Positions 34,691-46,467 of a stretch of 64,000 bases of DNA are shown piece by piece. How positions within the stretch are numbered: position 1 is the first letter of the stretch; every line of letters starts with the position of its first letter. Below the pieces are notes generated by a model. The model searched no databases. It saw nothing but the letters and a program-made list of their open reading frames with translations, and was not told the DNA's origin. The stretch covers positions 992,001 through 1,056,000 of the forward strand of contig NW_020194559.1 of the NCBI RefSeq assembly GCF_002865645.1, given 5' to 3'. The translations under genes were made by a program, and so were the position numbers. The DNA comes from Hyaloscypha bicolor E. Lineage: Eukaryota > Ascomycota > Leotiomycetes > Helotiales > Hyaloscyphaceae.

Positions 34691-36107
34691 ATGTCTTCAA
34701 ACCTCACACAAGACTACGCCCTGCACTGCCAAACCGCCCGCGCCCCCGATTACTACGGCCTCGGCGTACGCCTAGGAATCTACTTCGCCTGGCTACAAGC
34801 GTACATCGCGAACCACCTCCTACCCACCGAAATCGCCTCCGCAGCAGACACAAACACCATCTTCCTGCTCGCCCTGCTCATCGCCCTCATAAAATGCAGC
34901 AGCATAAACATGCTGGAACAGATCGACGGCTTGATCCTCATGCATTTATCCGGCGGCACGATTTTTGGGATCCTGAGCTTGTGGGGATACCGCACTCGTT
35001 TCTACACTGACGAAGGTCCGGTGGCGATTAGACACTTTGGTGGTTTCGGCACACATTCACGATTGATTCTGAGTCTGGGAGTTAGTATCTATGGACTTTG
35101 GTACTGGCTCTTCGCTGTTACGGGAAGTTTGATAGCAATGGGTAGCCGGCTCGAAATTGGCGAGCTGGCCGTCGACCCGCCGAACTCGCCGGATTGCGCA
35201 ACGCTGTATACATTCATGTTCGCCAAGGTGCGCGCCGATGGCGGGATCAGGATTTTCTACATCATCGCCTGTATCTTGTGCACGATCTATTTCGGCATCA
35301 TGCTCCTTGCCTCCAGTATTGCGGGCCGCAAGAGACTGCAAAATATCGTCGAGTTGGCGAGGCAGAAACGCTGGGCTGATACGAGTAGATTGCGTTTCGC
35401 GACGGGGTTCAAATATCATGAGTTCGTCTCCCCTTTCCCTCCCCTTATCAGAGAGATGAGTGGCTGATGAGTGAGGAAGGCTTCAAATCATTTACAAGAC
35501 TCTGAGACTCCTCAACTTCGCGTGGTTGGTGTACTCAGCTCTGCTAATCGAGTTCACGCTTAATTTCAACAACGTAACCGCCGTGCTTGGAGGTCCGCAT
35601 AGCAGCGAACTGCATTTACCGGGCCAGTTGCTTCCACTTCTCATTGGAGCTTTTGGATTCGTGCGTATCTGCTATCTGGTCCTTGAATCCTGGAGGAGCG
35701 GGAATGACGTCGAACCTTCACTCGCCACGAATCAAAGAATGAGGCTGGAAGCAAGGACTTTGCATACGAAAGATCTACCGCTTGCGTTCTCGCCGGCTAT
35801 GAAGAGGGAGGAGAGGGTGAGGAAGGAACATGAGCCGGATGAAGTCGACGAGCTGGAGAGAAGGAGGGGGAGGGCGGCGAGGTATTTGGTGAGTTGGTTG
35901 CCTTGGTTGAGTTTGCTGGAGGGCTTTCGTGATGAGCCTGTTATGGGCATCGGGAAGGAGAAGAGGTGGAGCGAGTATAGCGGGGTGCCGCAGGAGAGGG
36001 AGAGGATTGAGTTGGAGCGGCCACCGAGACGGGGTGAGCGAGGGGAAGAAAGAGTGGAAGGAGCAACTGGGAACGGGACCGCGGTGAGGCATGGGGAGAC
36101 TGTCTGA
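34691..36107 (+). CDS. Multi-pass membrane protein, fungal conserved, unknown function
   Basis: There are two exons (34691-35421 and 35480-36107), giving 452 residues. The 58-bp intron has GTTCGT, a CTGATGA-like branch and GAAG. Hydrophobic segments lie near residues 24-42, 53-70, 78-95, 121-145 and 182-208 in exon 1, and around 255-275 and 295-312 in exon 2 (starting LLNFAWLVYSALLIEF). The motif DYYGLGVRLGIYFAW at the N terminus is frequent in fungal hypothetical membrane proteins. The C-terminal 130 residues are charged, Arg/Glu-rich and probably cytosolic. No transport family is recognised. It is convergent with the polyglutamine gene, 288 bp between stops. Confidence 0.82.
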
Positions 36108-36395
36108 ATTCTCATTGAATGGCGTCTTGAATGGCGGTATACTGAGTGGATACGTGTTTTTGGGAGCAGGAATAATAAGAGTTTGGTTACTTTAAGAGAA
36201 TGAATTGGAGAGACGTTGTCGACCCTGAGCTAGTTAAGCGAGTGAAATAAGGGGTAGCGAATTTTAAGCAGACTTTGGGTCAAACTATTTTCCCGGTGGC
36301 ACGGAACGTTATGTTTTCACGGAAGAAGTTTTTAAGTTCTGGGATGACTTTAGTTGGCTGTGTTTGCTATATACTTCGAAATTATGACCGGAGCA

Positions 36396-36576
36396 TCACT
36401 CGTAGCTCGCCCGACTCATCAACGCAAGAAGCGCTCTCTGATTCCTCCTTCTCGTTTCCCCTAACGTAGCAGACCGTGCAGGTGGATTCTCAATCTCAGG
36501 TGTGTTTGGGGATATTGCTGATTGCCTTGGAGTAGTCGGCTGTGTTGGCGGCGATACGGGCGTTGAAAGTGGTTGC

Positions 36577-36670
<94 letters not shown>

Positions 36671-38919
36671 GCATTGTGAGATCTGACGAAACTCCCCCTC
36701 CTGGGTCCAGGGGGGTACGGGGTGGTAATGGAGGGCCGCAGGGTTGGTGTTGTTGCGCAGTTGGGTTTGGTATTGGTATTGGTAGTTCGGGGAGTGATAG
36801 GGGGCCGTAAGGTTGGTATTGTTGCGCCGGCGGATTTGGTAGTGGTAGTGGTATTTCGGGGAGGTGTGCTTGGGACTCTTGTTGATTCTGATTTGGATGC
36901 CAGACATGCGAGTACGACTGCTCCTGTGGTTCGGAGGCTGTTTGTGGTTGGGGTTGTGCCAGCGGTTGTGGCTTTTGTTCTTGAATGTGGGCAGGATCGT
37001 GATAATGATCAAAGTCATCTCCCCAACCTTCACCGCCATAATTTCCTGGTTTGGCATCAACCCATTTCTTGGTCTTTTGTCGATTGATGTTTGTTGCGTA
37101 CGAGATATTCAGTCTACCAGCAGCTTGGGAACTCCTGAGGGATTGTCAGCAACTTTCAGCTCAGAATTGCCTTCTGCAACTTACGTCGAGGTGCCCTCCG
37201 AGAAGCTGCGAGCTTTTTGGGGCGCTGAGGTGCGAGATGTGAGCAGAGAAGATGTAAATGAATCTAGAGCTTGAGGGACCTGAGAGAAGGTAAATGTTTG
37301 TGAAGGCATCTCGTCGGACCTCGGTTGATGCACCTTTTCGGGGACTTGTGGAGCATAACTAGGCATGGAGTCATGAGGTGTGGAATCTGCTGGCATCTCG
37401 GACGGGAAATGGAGGCTTGGGTTGCGTGTACGAATGTTCGAGGTTAGCTCTTTGAAGGAATCGATTGATTGTGATTCCCAAGGATGAATATCACTGGGTA
37501 CCGCGGTGAGCGGCCTCACTAGGAGGTCTCCCATCATCTCCGCAATGAAATCTAGGTTAGGTTGAGATGTTGCCGGTTCTGCCCAGAGTTCATATGGGTC
37601 CACAGGTCCTGGTGAGTTCATTGTGCTGAATTGTTGTGACGATAGGTCTTGTGAAGTTTTTCCCGGTAATGGTGTTTTTATTGAGATGATAGGCTGATCT
37701 GGAGTTGGAGGCTTCGGAGGTAGAGTCGACAGCCATGGACTTTTGTTGTCTGGAGGCTGAGTAGGCCATGACAATGCGGTGTGGAACGACGGTGGTGAAT
37801 TCGTTGTAGGGGGCACTTGTCTATGAATCGAACCCACGGAATTAGCGGGAGAAGGATGTAATGTTGTTGCATCCGCTTGCTGTACCCCAGTTGTGGAGTT
37901 ATTAGTAGGCAACGACGTCCAAGATTGCGTGGCAGTTGGTAAAAGGGGAAGGTGACTTTGGCTAAAATCTTCTGTGGATCGTCTTGGTGCAAAGGAAGAT
38001 GATGCTGGCATCGGCAACTGTAACGAAGACGCAGAGAAACGGGATAACACTGGGCCTCCATATATGCTTGACAAAGAGCCAGAGGCCGGTCTTGTAGAAG
38101 ACATTGATTCCCAGGAGCTCGTGGCCCCTTCCTGGGGCATACCTTTGCCTAGCGATGCATCTGATGTAGTCGAAGTTGGAAAGAGACTCGGGCTCGATAC
38201 AGCAGGGGATGATAGAGAGAATATCATAGATGACGATGGGCGGAGCCTGAGTTGCGCAGCCGTCGACGTGTCGAAAGCTGCTGGCAGGGAAAGAGTTGTC
38301 AGCGGACTCGGGCTTGGCATAATCAAGAAGAAACTATACCTTCAACGTCCCTTTTCTGCTTGTTGTCATCCCTATCGGTATAACGAGCCTTCATTCTTTT
38401 CTGCCGTGGGCTTAGGAGGTCATCAAAGAATGTGACTTCGTCGTATTTAGGGGGTTCTGTAGCCGTCACAGCAGTTGATTGCTCGATGGGAGTCAAGTAC
38501 GCCAGCACGGTCGATAAGGTCTGATGGCTCGTCCTCAACTCCATACTTCGATTGACCAACTTCTCCTGGTCATTGAAGACCCATCGGACTCTCGTCTCGA
38601 ACGAAACATTTCCATATCCTTGTCTCTCTACCCTCACGCGCTCAACCCATCTCCCGATCTCGTTCAGCGCGGCTTTGGTGCTGAGAACAGAACCTTTGAT
38701 CCATGGTAGCTTCTCTGGTGCACTTATGAGCTTTGTTTTGACAGATGGTACGCAGAGAAGTCGCTCAGTTTCTTCCAAGTCCAGTCGAATTCGCTGGATC
38801 AGTCGTACGAAAACTCCATTCTCAGATTCAACTCCGTATAGCTTCACAGCATACTCTGCAAGCTTGAAGCAACTGTTCAGAAAGGCAAAAACAGCAGCAG
38901 TGCTGACTGGCTCCCCCAT
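36396..38919 (-). CDS. Helical-domain and polyglutamine protein
   Basis: There are three exons (38919-38340, 38280-37185, 37134-36396), giving 804 residues. Introns of 59 and 50 bp have GTATAG...CCAG and GTAAGT...TCAG. Residues 1-150 form a helical domain beginning MGEPVSTAAVFAFLNSCFKL, with the LIQRIRLDLEETERLL segment and an Arg/Trp-rich end, resembling HeLo-like or fungal STAND N-terminal domains. Residues 190-570 are Ser/Pro/Thr-rich and disordered. KTKKWVDAK (579-587) precedes an acidic GWGDDFDHY. A Gln/Pro-rich region leads to 33 consecutive Gln (714-746). The last 58 residues are Pro/Thr then Arg-rich. Function unknown; a regulatory or assembly role is guesswork. Confidence 0.8.
36573..36671. 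repeat. CAA/TTG trinucleotide microsatellite, 33 units
   Basis: Ninety-nine bases of TTG repeats on the plus strand are interrupted once by CTG. On the minus strand they encode 33 Gln in the gene above. Other frames are also open, giving Asn or Cys runs that should not be annotated. Confidence 0.98.
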
Positions 38920-40206
38920 TGTTCATGCCGCTACCCACTTGCGATGAGATGATGTGCCAACAGCAGATTACGGCGCAGGATTGATAGACAAATGTAACGG
39001 CATGGCATTCTCCGAATTACCTGATCAGAGATTGTTGGCTTCGGTCAGTCTGGATGGAGTTGTGGAGTTATCTGCTATCTGCGGATCATTGCGCCATAAA
39101 CGCGCCGGGGACCCATCAGAGTGGAATGTTATCTCTGGGATTCCGATAACCCAACCATGACCAGCTTGGCTGTGGGGTAAGCAATAGACGGTTGCAGGCG
39201 AACCTTGGCTTCTGGCCGAAAGGGGGTAAGTGCAATTCGGGACTTCAATCATTGGTGTGCTGGCTAGCGGGAGGAGAAAAAAATGGCCGATTTTGACAAA
39301 TTCAGCGGAGACCAGAAAATCAGTATTTACTAGACACCAAATTAACTTCTTTTCTCTCTACGACTTCTTACGGTCATACCAGATCTCGCAAGTCCTATAT
39401 ACGTCTTTTGCACCTTTAATTGACTTGTGTTGTCTCAAAAAGAGGGCAGGAAGTTGAGGTTTTGGTGTTGGCGCAGGGGCCAATTTCGGCCGCTTATTTC
39501 TCCTACGAAGAGGCTGGACATTCCTGCGAGGCTTGACAGCAAGAGAAAGTCTTAGCCATACCATTCTCCACCCTTGTCAACAGCAGCGAAATAGGAAATC
39601 GCAGACGGCACCGAACAGCCTTCATTTGTCAGGAGCTCTTGATATGAGACGTGGCGGGGGGTGATATGAGCCTGTGACCAATATCGTGATCTCCATGAAG
39701 GGAAGGCAATGGAGGGGCTGATTTTTGCCCAATTCTCGAGCCGTGCTTTCTTTTCTTTTTCTCCGGTCTCGTCCCTCAACGTGGCATGCACGAGTCCAAG
39801 ACAAGAAGTTAAGTCGTACGAAGTGGGATATTCCGATGCATGGAGCCAAGACATCAACTCAAAGTGTCAGTGCGGCTGAAAGGTGCGGTGCATGTGATAT
39901 GTGGTAGGGTCGCCGATTGGATGGGTTCCCTCCTCCGGCACAGTCGGGAAAGTCTCAGGGCGGGAGCTTATCTTCGGGCGGGAGAGACACGGGACAGATG
40001 CATTTATTACGGTAACTAACGCCACAAAGTCCCCAGAAAAGGTTGTTACCATATACTTCAGCACCACCTCCACAATATTGAACATTTCTTGGAAATCCCC
40101 GAGAAAGCGGCTGAGCAAGTCTTCAGTCCTTCGCGTGTGCCCAGATTCCCTCATGCCAGCCCAGCTCCAAAGACGAGAACAAAATCAAACCACTCTCAAA
40201 CACCTA
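38920..40206. other. Intergenic region with one possible small exon
   Basis: A minus ORF at 39552-39857 (101 codons) has balanced composition (including WLHASEYPTSYDLTSCLG and IAFPSWRSRYWSQ) and might be an exon or orphan gene, but I see no partner exons or domain. The rest shows nothing. The region also holds the promoter of the polyglutamine gene. Confidence 0.35.
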
Positions 40207-41733
40207 TCAATATCTGCCCAATCCGGCTACCACCTCCTTCTCACTCAATACTCTTGGCGGTGAGAGCCTCTCCCCCTCGTCATTGACCGTAATCAGTAAA
40301 GCCGGGAAGACTACCAGGCTATCAGGGTGTCCCGTCCTGGTATAATCAAAGACAAATGAGCTGGGTTGGCTGAACATCAGGAATGCGTATTGAGCAGCTC
40401 GTCTCATGATTCCTTCTAGATTGCGGCGGCGTACATTCGTGTCGATGCTTGGATTGACGAAAGGACGCAGGACGGGCTCAGAAGAAGCAAGAGCATCCGC
40501 AATACTGGCTTCACGTGGGTCGTTTTCGTTTGGTTGCTGGCTGTATCGTTGTTGGAGAAGGGTTCCTGAAATGGTCTTCCATTTGCTGAAAAGGGCAACC
40601 TCAGCTGGAGCAAAAATTGTCAGCATGAATCCATGTGCGCTTCAAAGTCCAGACCAACCAGCTGTGATGGCTTTTGCACCGGCATCTGAAGCCGCAAGAG
40701 CTGACACTTCGCTTGGAAGAAACGATAATGTTGTGTCTGGCTGTCCACTGCATCTGGAAAGTATCAAATGCCCAAGGTAAAGCCTGAGCATCGGTACTCG
40801 CGTCGCTGGATTCAATAGCAAGTCCAATATGCTTGAGGTTGGTACCGCCAATACTCTTGCCAACTCAACAAGACCTGCCTCTTCCACCATTTTATGGTCA
40901 ACTGGAACTGTATGGTAATAGTTCTGGACATGGTTCTTGATGGCGTCGCGGATTTTGGATAGCCCGGCGATCATGGCATCATCCTCGGTGGGCTGAGGCA
41001 AGAGACGATCAACGTTTGCCACCGTCGTAGTAGCGCCGGACTTCTCTTGTGGCATATATCCCCCATTGTTGGGTGGAGCACTCGGCTGCTGGTAGATTGG
41101 GTGTCTATTCTTTCTACGAGAGAGAGCAAAGAGGATAATTAGTCCGGCCAACAAGGCACCAATAACAGCACAAGCGATCCCAATACCAGCAACAGATCCA
41201 TTTGTTAAGCCAGCTGGGCCTGGAGGGTGTGTTGGTAAGTTTGTCGGGGAGTTCGTTGAAGTTGCTGAGCTTGGTTGGTACAGTGTGGCGCTCGTTAAGG
41301 TGGTTGTGATTGTTAGAGAGTTTGTTGGAGAGCTACTTGTGCTCCACGAGAGGGTTGGAGTGATTGATACGCAACTACCACTCGTGCAGGTTACTTGCCC
41401 GTTCGAAAATTGAGCCTTGGTATAGCAATTGTTGCCACAGCCTCCGCAGTTGCTAGGATCAACTGCGGTCGCGATGCAGGTGGTTGCGCAAAACGTTGAT
41501 GAAGGCGAACAGGATGAAACCGTCGTATCCGTCCTTCGTTGATGGGGTTGTTTAATGTTGGACATGTTGTAAAAACTGTGACTTTTAAGCAGTGGGTTCG
41601 AGAGAAGGAGATCAAGATTTTGGGAGTCTTGAATGTAAGCTTGGGGCCACTGAGAAAGGGTGGGCGGTGCTTTAAAAGCTACGGACAAATTCCTCAAGGC
41701 TTGCAACTTATACGGGATATGTCCCAATCTCAA
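40207..41733 (-). CDS. Single-pass membrane protein with Cys-rich ectodomain (SKG6/Stig-like)
   Basis: There are two exons (41733-40659 and 40604-40207), giving 490 residues. The 54-bp intron has GTTGGT, GCTGAC and CCAG. If translation starts at the internal ATG at 41565 the product is 434 residues; no strong signal peptide is visible at either start. The ectodomain has FCATTCIATAVDPSNCGGCG with CYTKAQFSNGQVTC, a pattern seen in fungal wall-sensor proteins. A Ser/Thr-rich stalk follows, then one membrane segment (about GIGIACAVIGALLAGLIILFA) and the basic stop RRKNRH. The cytosolic C-terminal half (DAIKNHVQNYYHTVP and later VRRRNLEGIMRRAAQYAFLM) matches an uncharacterised tail common in ascomycetes. 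Confidence 0.82.
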
Positions 41734-42167
41734 CGTAATGTCATGTTACGGAGCAAATTCATACATGAGGCATACCTTTTACACAGCCATGGTTCTCGAT
41801 GAAGCAACAATAGGCATGAAAGCCAAGACCGAGGGTGAATGTCTCAGCCTCGACCTGTCGTTTCTACCGTAGTAATAATATGTTGAGCTAAATATAGGAA
41901 AGTGTCTTGGCATTGTTACACCGCATGGCCAAAACCAAGCAGTGGCTTTTTCAGTGGCCGCCGCCGTCAATCAACCAGCCTTTTTAAATGTTAGAAAAAG
42001 GAAAGCACAAACGGAGTGGAGAGTGGGGTACCTGGAGAAAGTGGCGCACTCTTCTTTCGAATCGAAGTTACCTCCCAGTATTTTCAGACCTCGCTTTTTC
42101 TGTCTATCTTGAATCTGCTAACAACCTCGCCTTCTACTCATTTTCCGTGCATCCTTATTTTTTCACT
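41734..42167. other. Divergent intergenic space (promoters of the flanking genes)
   Basis: The membrane-protein gene reads away to the left and the Hsp70-like gene to the right. The plus-strand leader before 42168 is pyrimidine-rich. No other gene is seen. Confidence 0.45.
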
Positions 42168-44717
42168 ATGTCTGATAATGTCCCACGACCGGAATTAGTT
42201 ATTGCCATTGACTTCGGCATGACATGTATAATCATATCATCTTCCTCCTATGGTGATTTATTAACTCCACGCAGGCACGGGCGTCGCATTTTGTAACGTA
42301 TCTACTGGAGAGGAAAGACCTCGTTGCATTAACAAATGGCCTGGAAGGGGAGGTGCAGTAGTAGACAAGGTCAGTTACTGTGACTACTGGCAGTCTTTCA
42401 CAACGCAACCATTGCCGGACTGACGAAGCTCTGCAGGTCCCAACTGTCCTCGTTTATCCCAAGAACTCCACCATCCCCTCTTCGTGGGGTTTCTTCTCCG
42501 AACATCCTGCTGAGCAGATGAGTGAAGGCAAGGAATGTAAGGAATGGTTCAAAACATATCTGGATGAAGAGAGGCTTCAAATGGCTCTGAAAGACCCAGG
42601 AAACAAAGGTATATGTCCGGCATCCATGCAAGAAGTTGAGAGGCTGTAAGTCCGAGTTCATGTGTTGGACGAATCAGTCAGTGGTAACTCTTGCAGGTAC
42701 TGCGATTTCTTAAGATACCTGTACCAAACCATTCAGAAGAAGTTGCAAGGCGAGCTGGCGAATCGGTGGGAAGATGCGCATATCGAGTTTATCTTTAGCG
42801 TACCAACAACTTGGAAACCGGTTCCGACTGTCGAACGATTCCGGTCAACAATCCAGCGAGCTGGTTTTGGCAGCCATCCCAACCATCGGGCGGATATCGG
42901 GTTGACCGAGGCTGAAGCAGCAGCCGTACATACTTCACGCGAGTTTCCAAGATTGTTCAAGGTAATGATTCTTGGCTTGACTTCGGATGCCCATTGATTG
43001 ATTGATTGATTAGGAGCGGGACGTCCTGCTGGTTTGCGATGTTGGAGGCGGGACAACGGTGAGAAGGCCCTTTCATAACCTTCCTGTTTCCGATATCATT
43101 TTTGTCAATATCTCATGAATGGTTCCAGGATCTAAGCGTCCTCCGAGTTACTAACACGGCCGGCGGATCTCTCAGTTTACAACAAATGGACGTTGTTCAA
43201 GGTCAGTCCCTCCTCTACTGCCGTCCCATTCTTTTCGCGTCCAGGATCTGACTATCTTCTAGGTGCGACAATTGGATCTGTTCAATTGGATACTGCTTTT
43301 GATACCTGCGTAAGGCAACGGCTCGATATGGCAAATCAAATCACACCTATTGGATTCCGGCCCCAAGAACTGGATGACATAGCATGGAAGATGGCGAAAG
43401 GCAGGGAATACCAAAATGCGAAGTGCGAATACGGTTCCTCGGATGATGACACAGAATACTTTACTGTTGCCATTCCTGGTCTTCGACCGGACTACGTAAA
43501 CGTGAATGTGGGGATTAGCAACGGAGAAATGATGTTCAGGAGGTAAGTATACTTGCTCGCATGCTCAGTCCCGCAGAACAAGATCTGACTTCCTATCAGA
43601 GATGAGATACGAAGCTATTTCGATGCACAGGTAATTTTTTCCAGTAGTTTTGGAAGCAAGACGATTTAATATTTTCAGATTGCAAAGCTTTATGAACTCC
43701 TAGACAGACAGCTCACCCGCATACAACAAAAATTCCCGGAAGAACAAGTGGTGAGGTCATCTTGTTCCACTAGAGACCTTTTCAAATCATTAACTATCTG
43801 TAGGCCCATCTCGTGCTCTCGGGTGGTCTTGGCAACTCCGCCTACGTGTACAGACGCCTTCAAGACCGATACTCGTCCGGGAACGCGCCTTTCCAAAATG
43901 CTCGGGCTCTTAAAGTTAAAGTGGCACCAGAGCCACAGCTAGTCGTCTGCAAGGGAATTGTAGCTGACAGGGTCCAAAAGCTGAGAACGGGCACATCAGT
44001 ACTGAATTGGCGATGTTGTCGTGCTTCTTACGGGACACTAGCCAAAGTAGCTTTCAATCCACAAAACCCTGAACATTTTGGACGAAGTCCAGTGAAGGAC
44101 ACTTTTGATGGAAAGCTATATATTCTGGAGTGCATTAGCTGGTTCATTAAGGAGGTAATATTTAACGGAGAGATTGTACGCCGACATTGAACCTTCATTG
44201 GAAACTAATTCGTGTACAGGGTGAGCCCGTCTCCATTGACCACCCGATCATCAAGAAATTTACTCGAAAGTGTCCTCCAGCGTCTCAATTTAACCCAGAT
44301 CCTCCCAGGGTATTCCAAACCGACATTGTCACAAGTAACTTGGACAAGGATTTGCTTCCTCTCGTCATGAATTCCTGTACGTTATCCCTTCCTCCCCCAC
44401 TAATACGGCTAACATATTACAAAGCTTGTTCAAAACTCTGTGATATCTCCTCGGATTTAACCAGTCTCCCACTCACAATGTTTAAGCTTAAAAATAGACA
44501 TTGGTGGAATACGCGAGCAAAGTACCACCGCATTGAATACGTCATCAAGGTCGCACTTGGTGCCGCAGATATCCGCTTCGAGCTGTGGCATAATGGGCAG
44601 AAACTCAGCAAGGACAATCCGATCAAGGTTGAATGGTTTACCGCGGAGCCTCCGCCACAGGGTTTTCAGCAGAATACGTTCCATGCGTGGCAGGAACCTA
44701 CTTTAAAGATGACGTAG
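42168..44717 (+). CDS. Hsp70-like actin-fold ATPase, 12 exons
   Basis: Exons: 42168-42225, 42275-42369, 42437-42645, 42697-42961, 43014-43058, 43129-43201, 43263-43542, 43600-43630, 43679-43750, 43804-44154, 44220-44376, 44425-44717. They sum to 642 residues with every junction in frame. The Hsp70/actin nucleotide-binding motifs are present in order: IDFGMTCTGVAF near residues 14-25, CDVGGGTTDLSV near 217-228, and LVLSGGLGNSAYV near 379-391. The C-terminal half lacks a DnaK substrate domain and an EEVD end. This fits the Hsp70-related family (HSPA12-like) expanded in filamentous fungi; substrates are unknown. The gene appears intact despite lying next to the repeat block. Confidence 0.88.
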
Positions 44718-45509
44718 AATTTAGAAATTCGGACGGGAGAAGCCTTTGGCATTCCTTAACTTGTAGTTCTTCAGCCATCCGTCTGCGCGAACAAAACATA
44801 ATAAATGCACCGTTTTATGACTGTCTCCAGCCCACCACTGGATTTGTATTGTTATTGAGTAATGCCTTCTGAAATACCAAATTTCAAGGCCAGCACAACA
44901 AATTTCTCGTCTCGATGTTTTCCGACGCCCACGAGGAACACTTCAAAAGTTCAAGTCTTTCTTAAGTATTCACCCATCTTTAACAAGACATAAGTCATTG
45001 CTAGGAACATTTAATTCACTTAGAATGCCTCATTTTGCCTACAAGTTAGGTTAATGCCTCGATGTTTCGAAGTGTTACAGCCCGCAGTTTCCCTAAGCGA
45101 AGCCAAAGATTGTGGTGCTTTGGGTATAATAATATATAAAAGCAAAGCCTTTAATAATTCCTTATTATAAAGCTTATACATTTCCAATACTAATTAATAA
45201 CTTAACCTTCCAGACTAATTATAACTCAAACTCGTGTTTTACTTGAGGTTATAAAAAGCTAGCCAAGCCAGCAAAGAATAAGATTATTATAATAATTATG
45301 GGTAGCATTGCCTCCTTTTCTTCTAATACTAGACTAATACCGGGTCAAACAAGTATTCGGACTTAAATTATTACTTGTCCCAAAAACGGATTTTAGACAA
45401 AGGAGGCTTGGTATAGTAACCGTTTTGCCGAAAACGCTAAGGCAAGCCACTCGGCCCACTTTGCTTAGAGCATAAGTTCCCTTCCAAACTCTTCTCGTTT
45501 CTACCTTTC
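44718..45509. other. Transition from genes to repeat-rich DNA
   Basis: Up to about 45110 this is the 3' flank of the Hsp70-like gene. From about 45120 composition turns AT-rich with TATAATAATATATAAAAGC and similar. It may be the worn 3' part of a transposon, but no motif is diagnostic. Confidence 0.4.
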
Positions 45510-45737
45510 TTGGTTCCCTTAGTCCAAACAGACTCTAATTATATAACGGACGAAAAGATTAGTACGGACGCTATTAAAAATGCCGAGAAAGCTGCTAAAG
45601 AAAAGGCCGAAAAGGAAAAGGAAAAGGAAAAAGAAAAAGAAAAAGAAAAATCCGAGAAGAAAGCCAACAAAGCAGCCGAAAAACGACAGAAGAAAGAGGA
45701 AAAGGAAGTCTTATCCAAGCAATTGTGCGAAAATTAA
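45510..45737 (+). pseudogene. Lys/Glu-rich coiled-coil fragment, possible transposase tail
   Basis: The frame reads VPLVQTDSNYITDEK, then AAKEKAEKE and a long alternation of KE units from GAAAAG repeats, ending near LSKQLC. Such basic, charged tails occur at the C termini of fungal pogo-type transposases, but there is no DDE domain here. A stop follows 37 bp before the MITE. It may equally be a gene fragment. Confidence 0.3.
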
Positions 45738-45773
45738 CGCAGAAAACGCTTTGAAAAGTCTCCAAGAGCAGTA

Positions 45774-46217
45774 CGAAGATCACGGCATAAAGTGACGGGA
45801 TTACAGGGCATTTGTGCTTTACAGCACTTCAGTATCTGTTTTTAGCGCACTCGGTCACTAAATTTACCCTATAATTCTAGGCTATTGCCCTAAAAGCACG
45901 CTAGAAAGCGGGAGCTAGGGGTACCACACCTTTTTAGGGCTCCTCCCCTGTACTTACAAGGAATACCTTGCTAAAGAGCCCTATAGTAACTACCTATTTA
46001 GCGTCCAAGCGCTATCGTTGCTCTGCCAGCAGCGCTATTTACCCCTAAGGACTTCTCATACCTTGCGAATGTCTTATAGCGCCTCTTGAGATCTGCTTAG
46101 GGTATATGGCCTGGAGTCACAGGGCCTTATAGCGGGCTCAAGCTACTAAATTGTGCCCTGAGGAGTGCCAAGGGTCCAAATGCCCTGTAATCCCGTCACT
46201 TTATGCCGTGATCTTCG
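45774..46217. mobile_element. 444-bp MITE with 41-bp terminal inverted repeats
   Basis: The left end CGAAGATCACGGCATAAAGT and the following bases are repeated exactly in reverse complement at the right end, for 41 bp, and match continues through the flanking TA (45772-45773 and 46218-46219). This fits a TA target duplication of the Tc1/mariner/pogo type. The interior has no coding capacity. An alternative reading starts the element at TGACGGGATTACAGGGC within the repeat, with the flanking part as a pre-existing palindrome. Confidence 0.8.
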
Positions 46218-46218
46218 T

Positions 46219-46467
46219 AAGGCGAGTTATTATGACTCTTCTCCGCCGCGTTCAAGGGAAAGTAATAAACCGAGAGTTACCAGAGAGAAGAAATATTATT
46301 ATGAGGAGGATAATTGGGAGGACAATGAGGCGTATCGGAGTTCGAGTTCTATTGGACTCGGGAAGAGGTATGCGGGGTTTGCGAGGAGGAGGGCAAACGC
46401 GAGCAGGTTGAGGGATGAGTATTTCCGTGGGGAATATGGGAGGGGGGCACATAAGGCGGGGTGGTGA
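46219..46467 (+). pseudogene. 3' fragment of a host-like gene, cut at the MITE
   Basis: Directly right of the MITE a frame of 82 codons reads KASYYDSSPPRSRESNK, an acidic EEDNWEDNEAY, then SSSSIGLGKRYAGFARRRAN and a Gly/Arg-rich end to a TGA stop. Its composition is that of a real Arg/Ser/Tyr-rich C terminus. No matching upstream frame exists left of the MITE, so the gene is 5' truncated. Family not recognised. Confidence 0.4.

Noticed and set aside
36461..37060. ORFs with long poly-Asn (minus) and poly-Cys (plus) runs
   Set aside because: They are alternative frames of the CAA/TTG microsatellite; the Gln frame is the one continuous with upstream exons.
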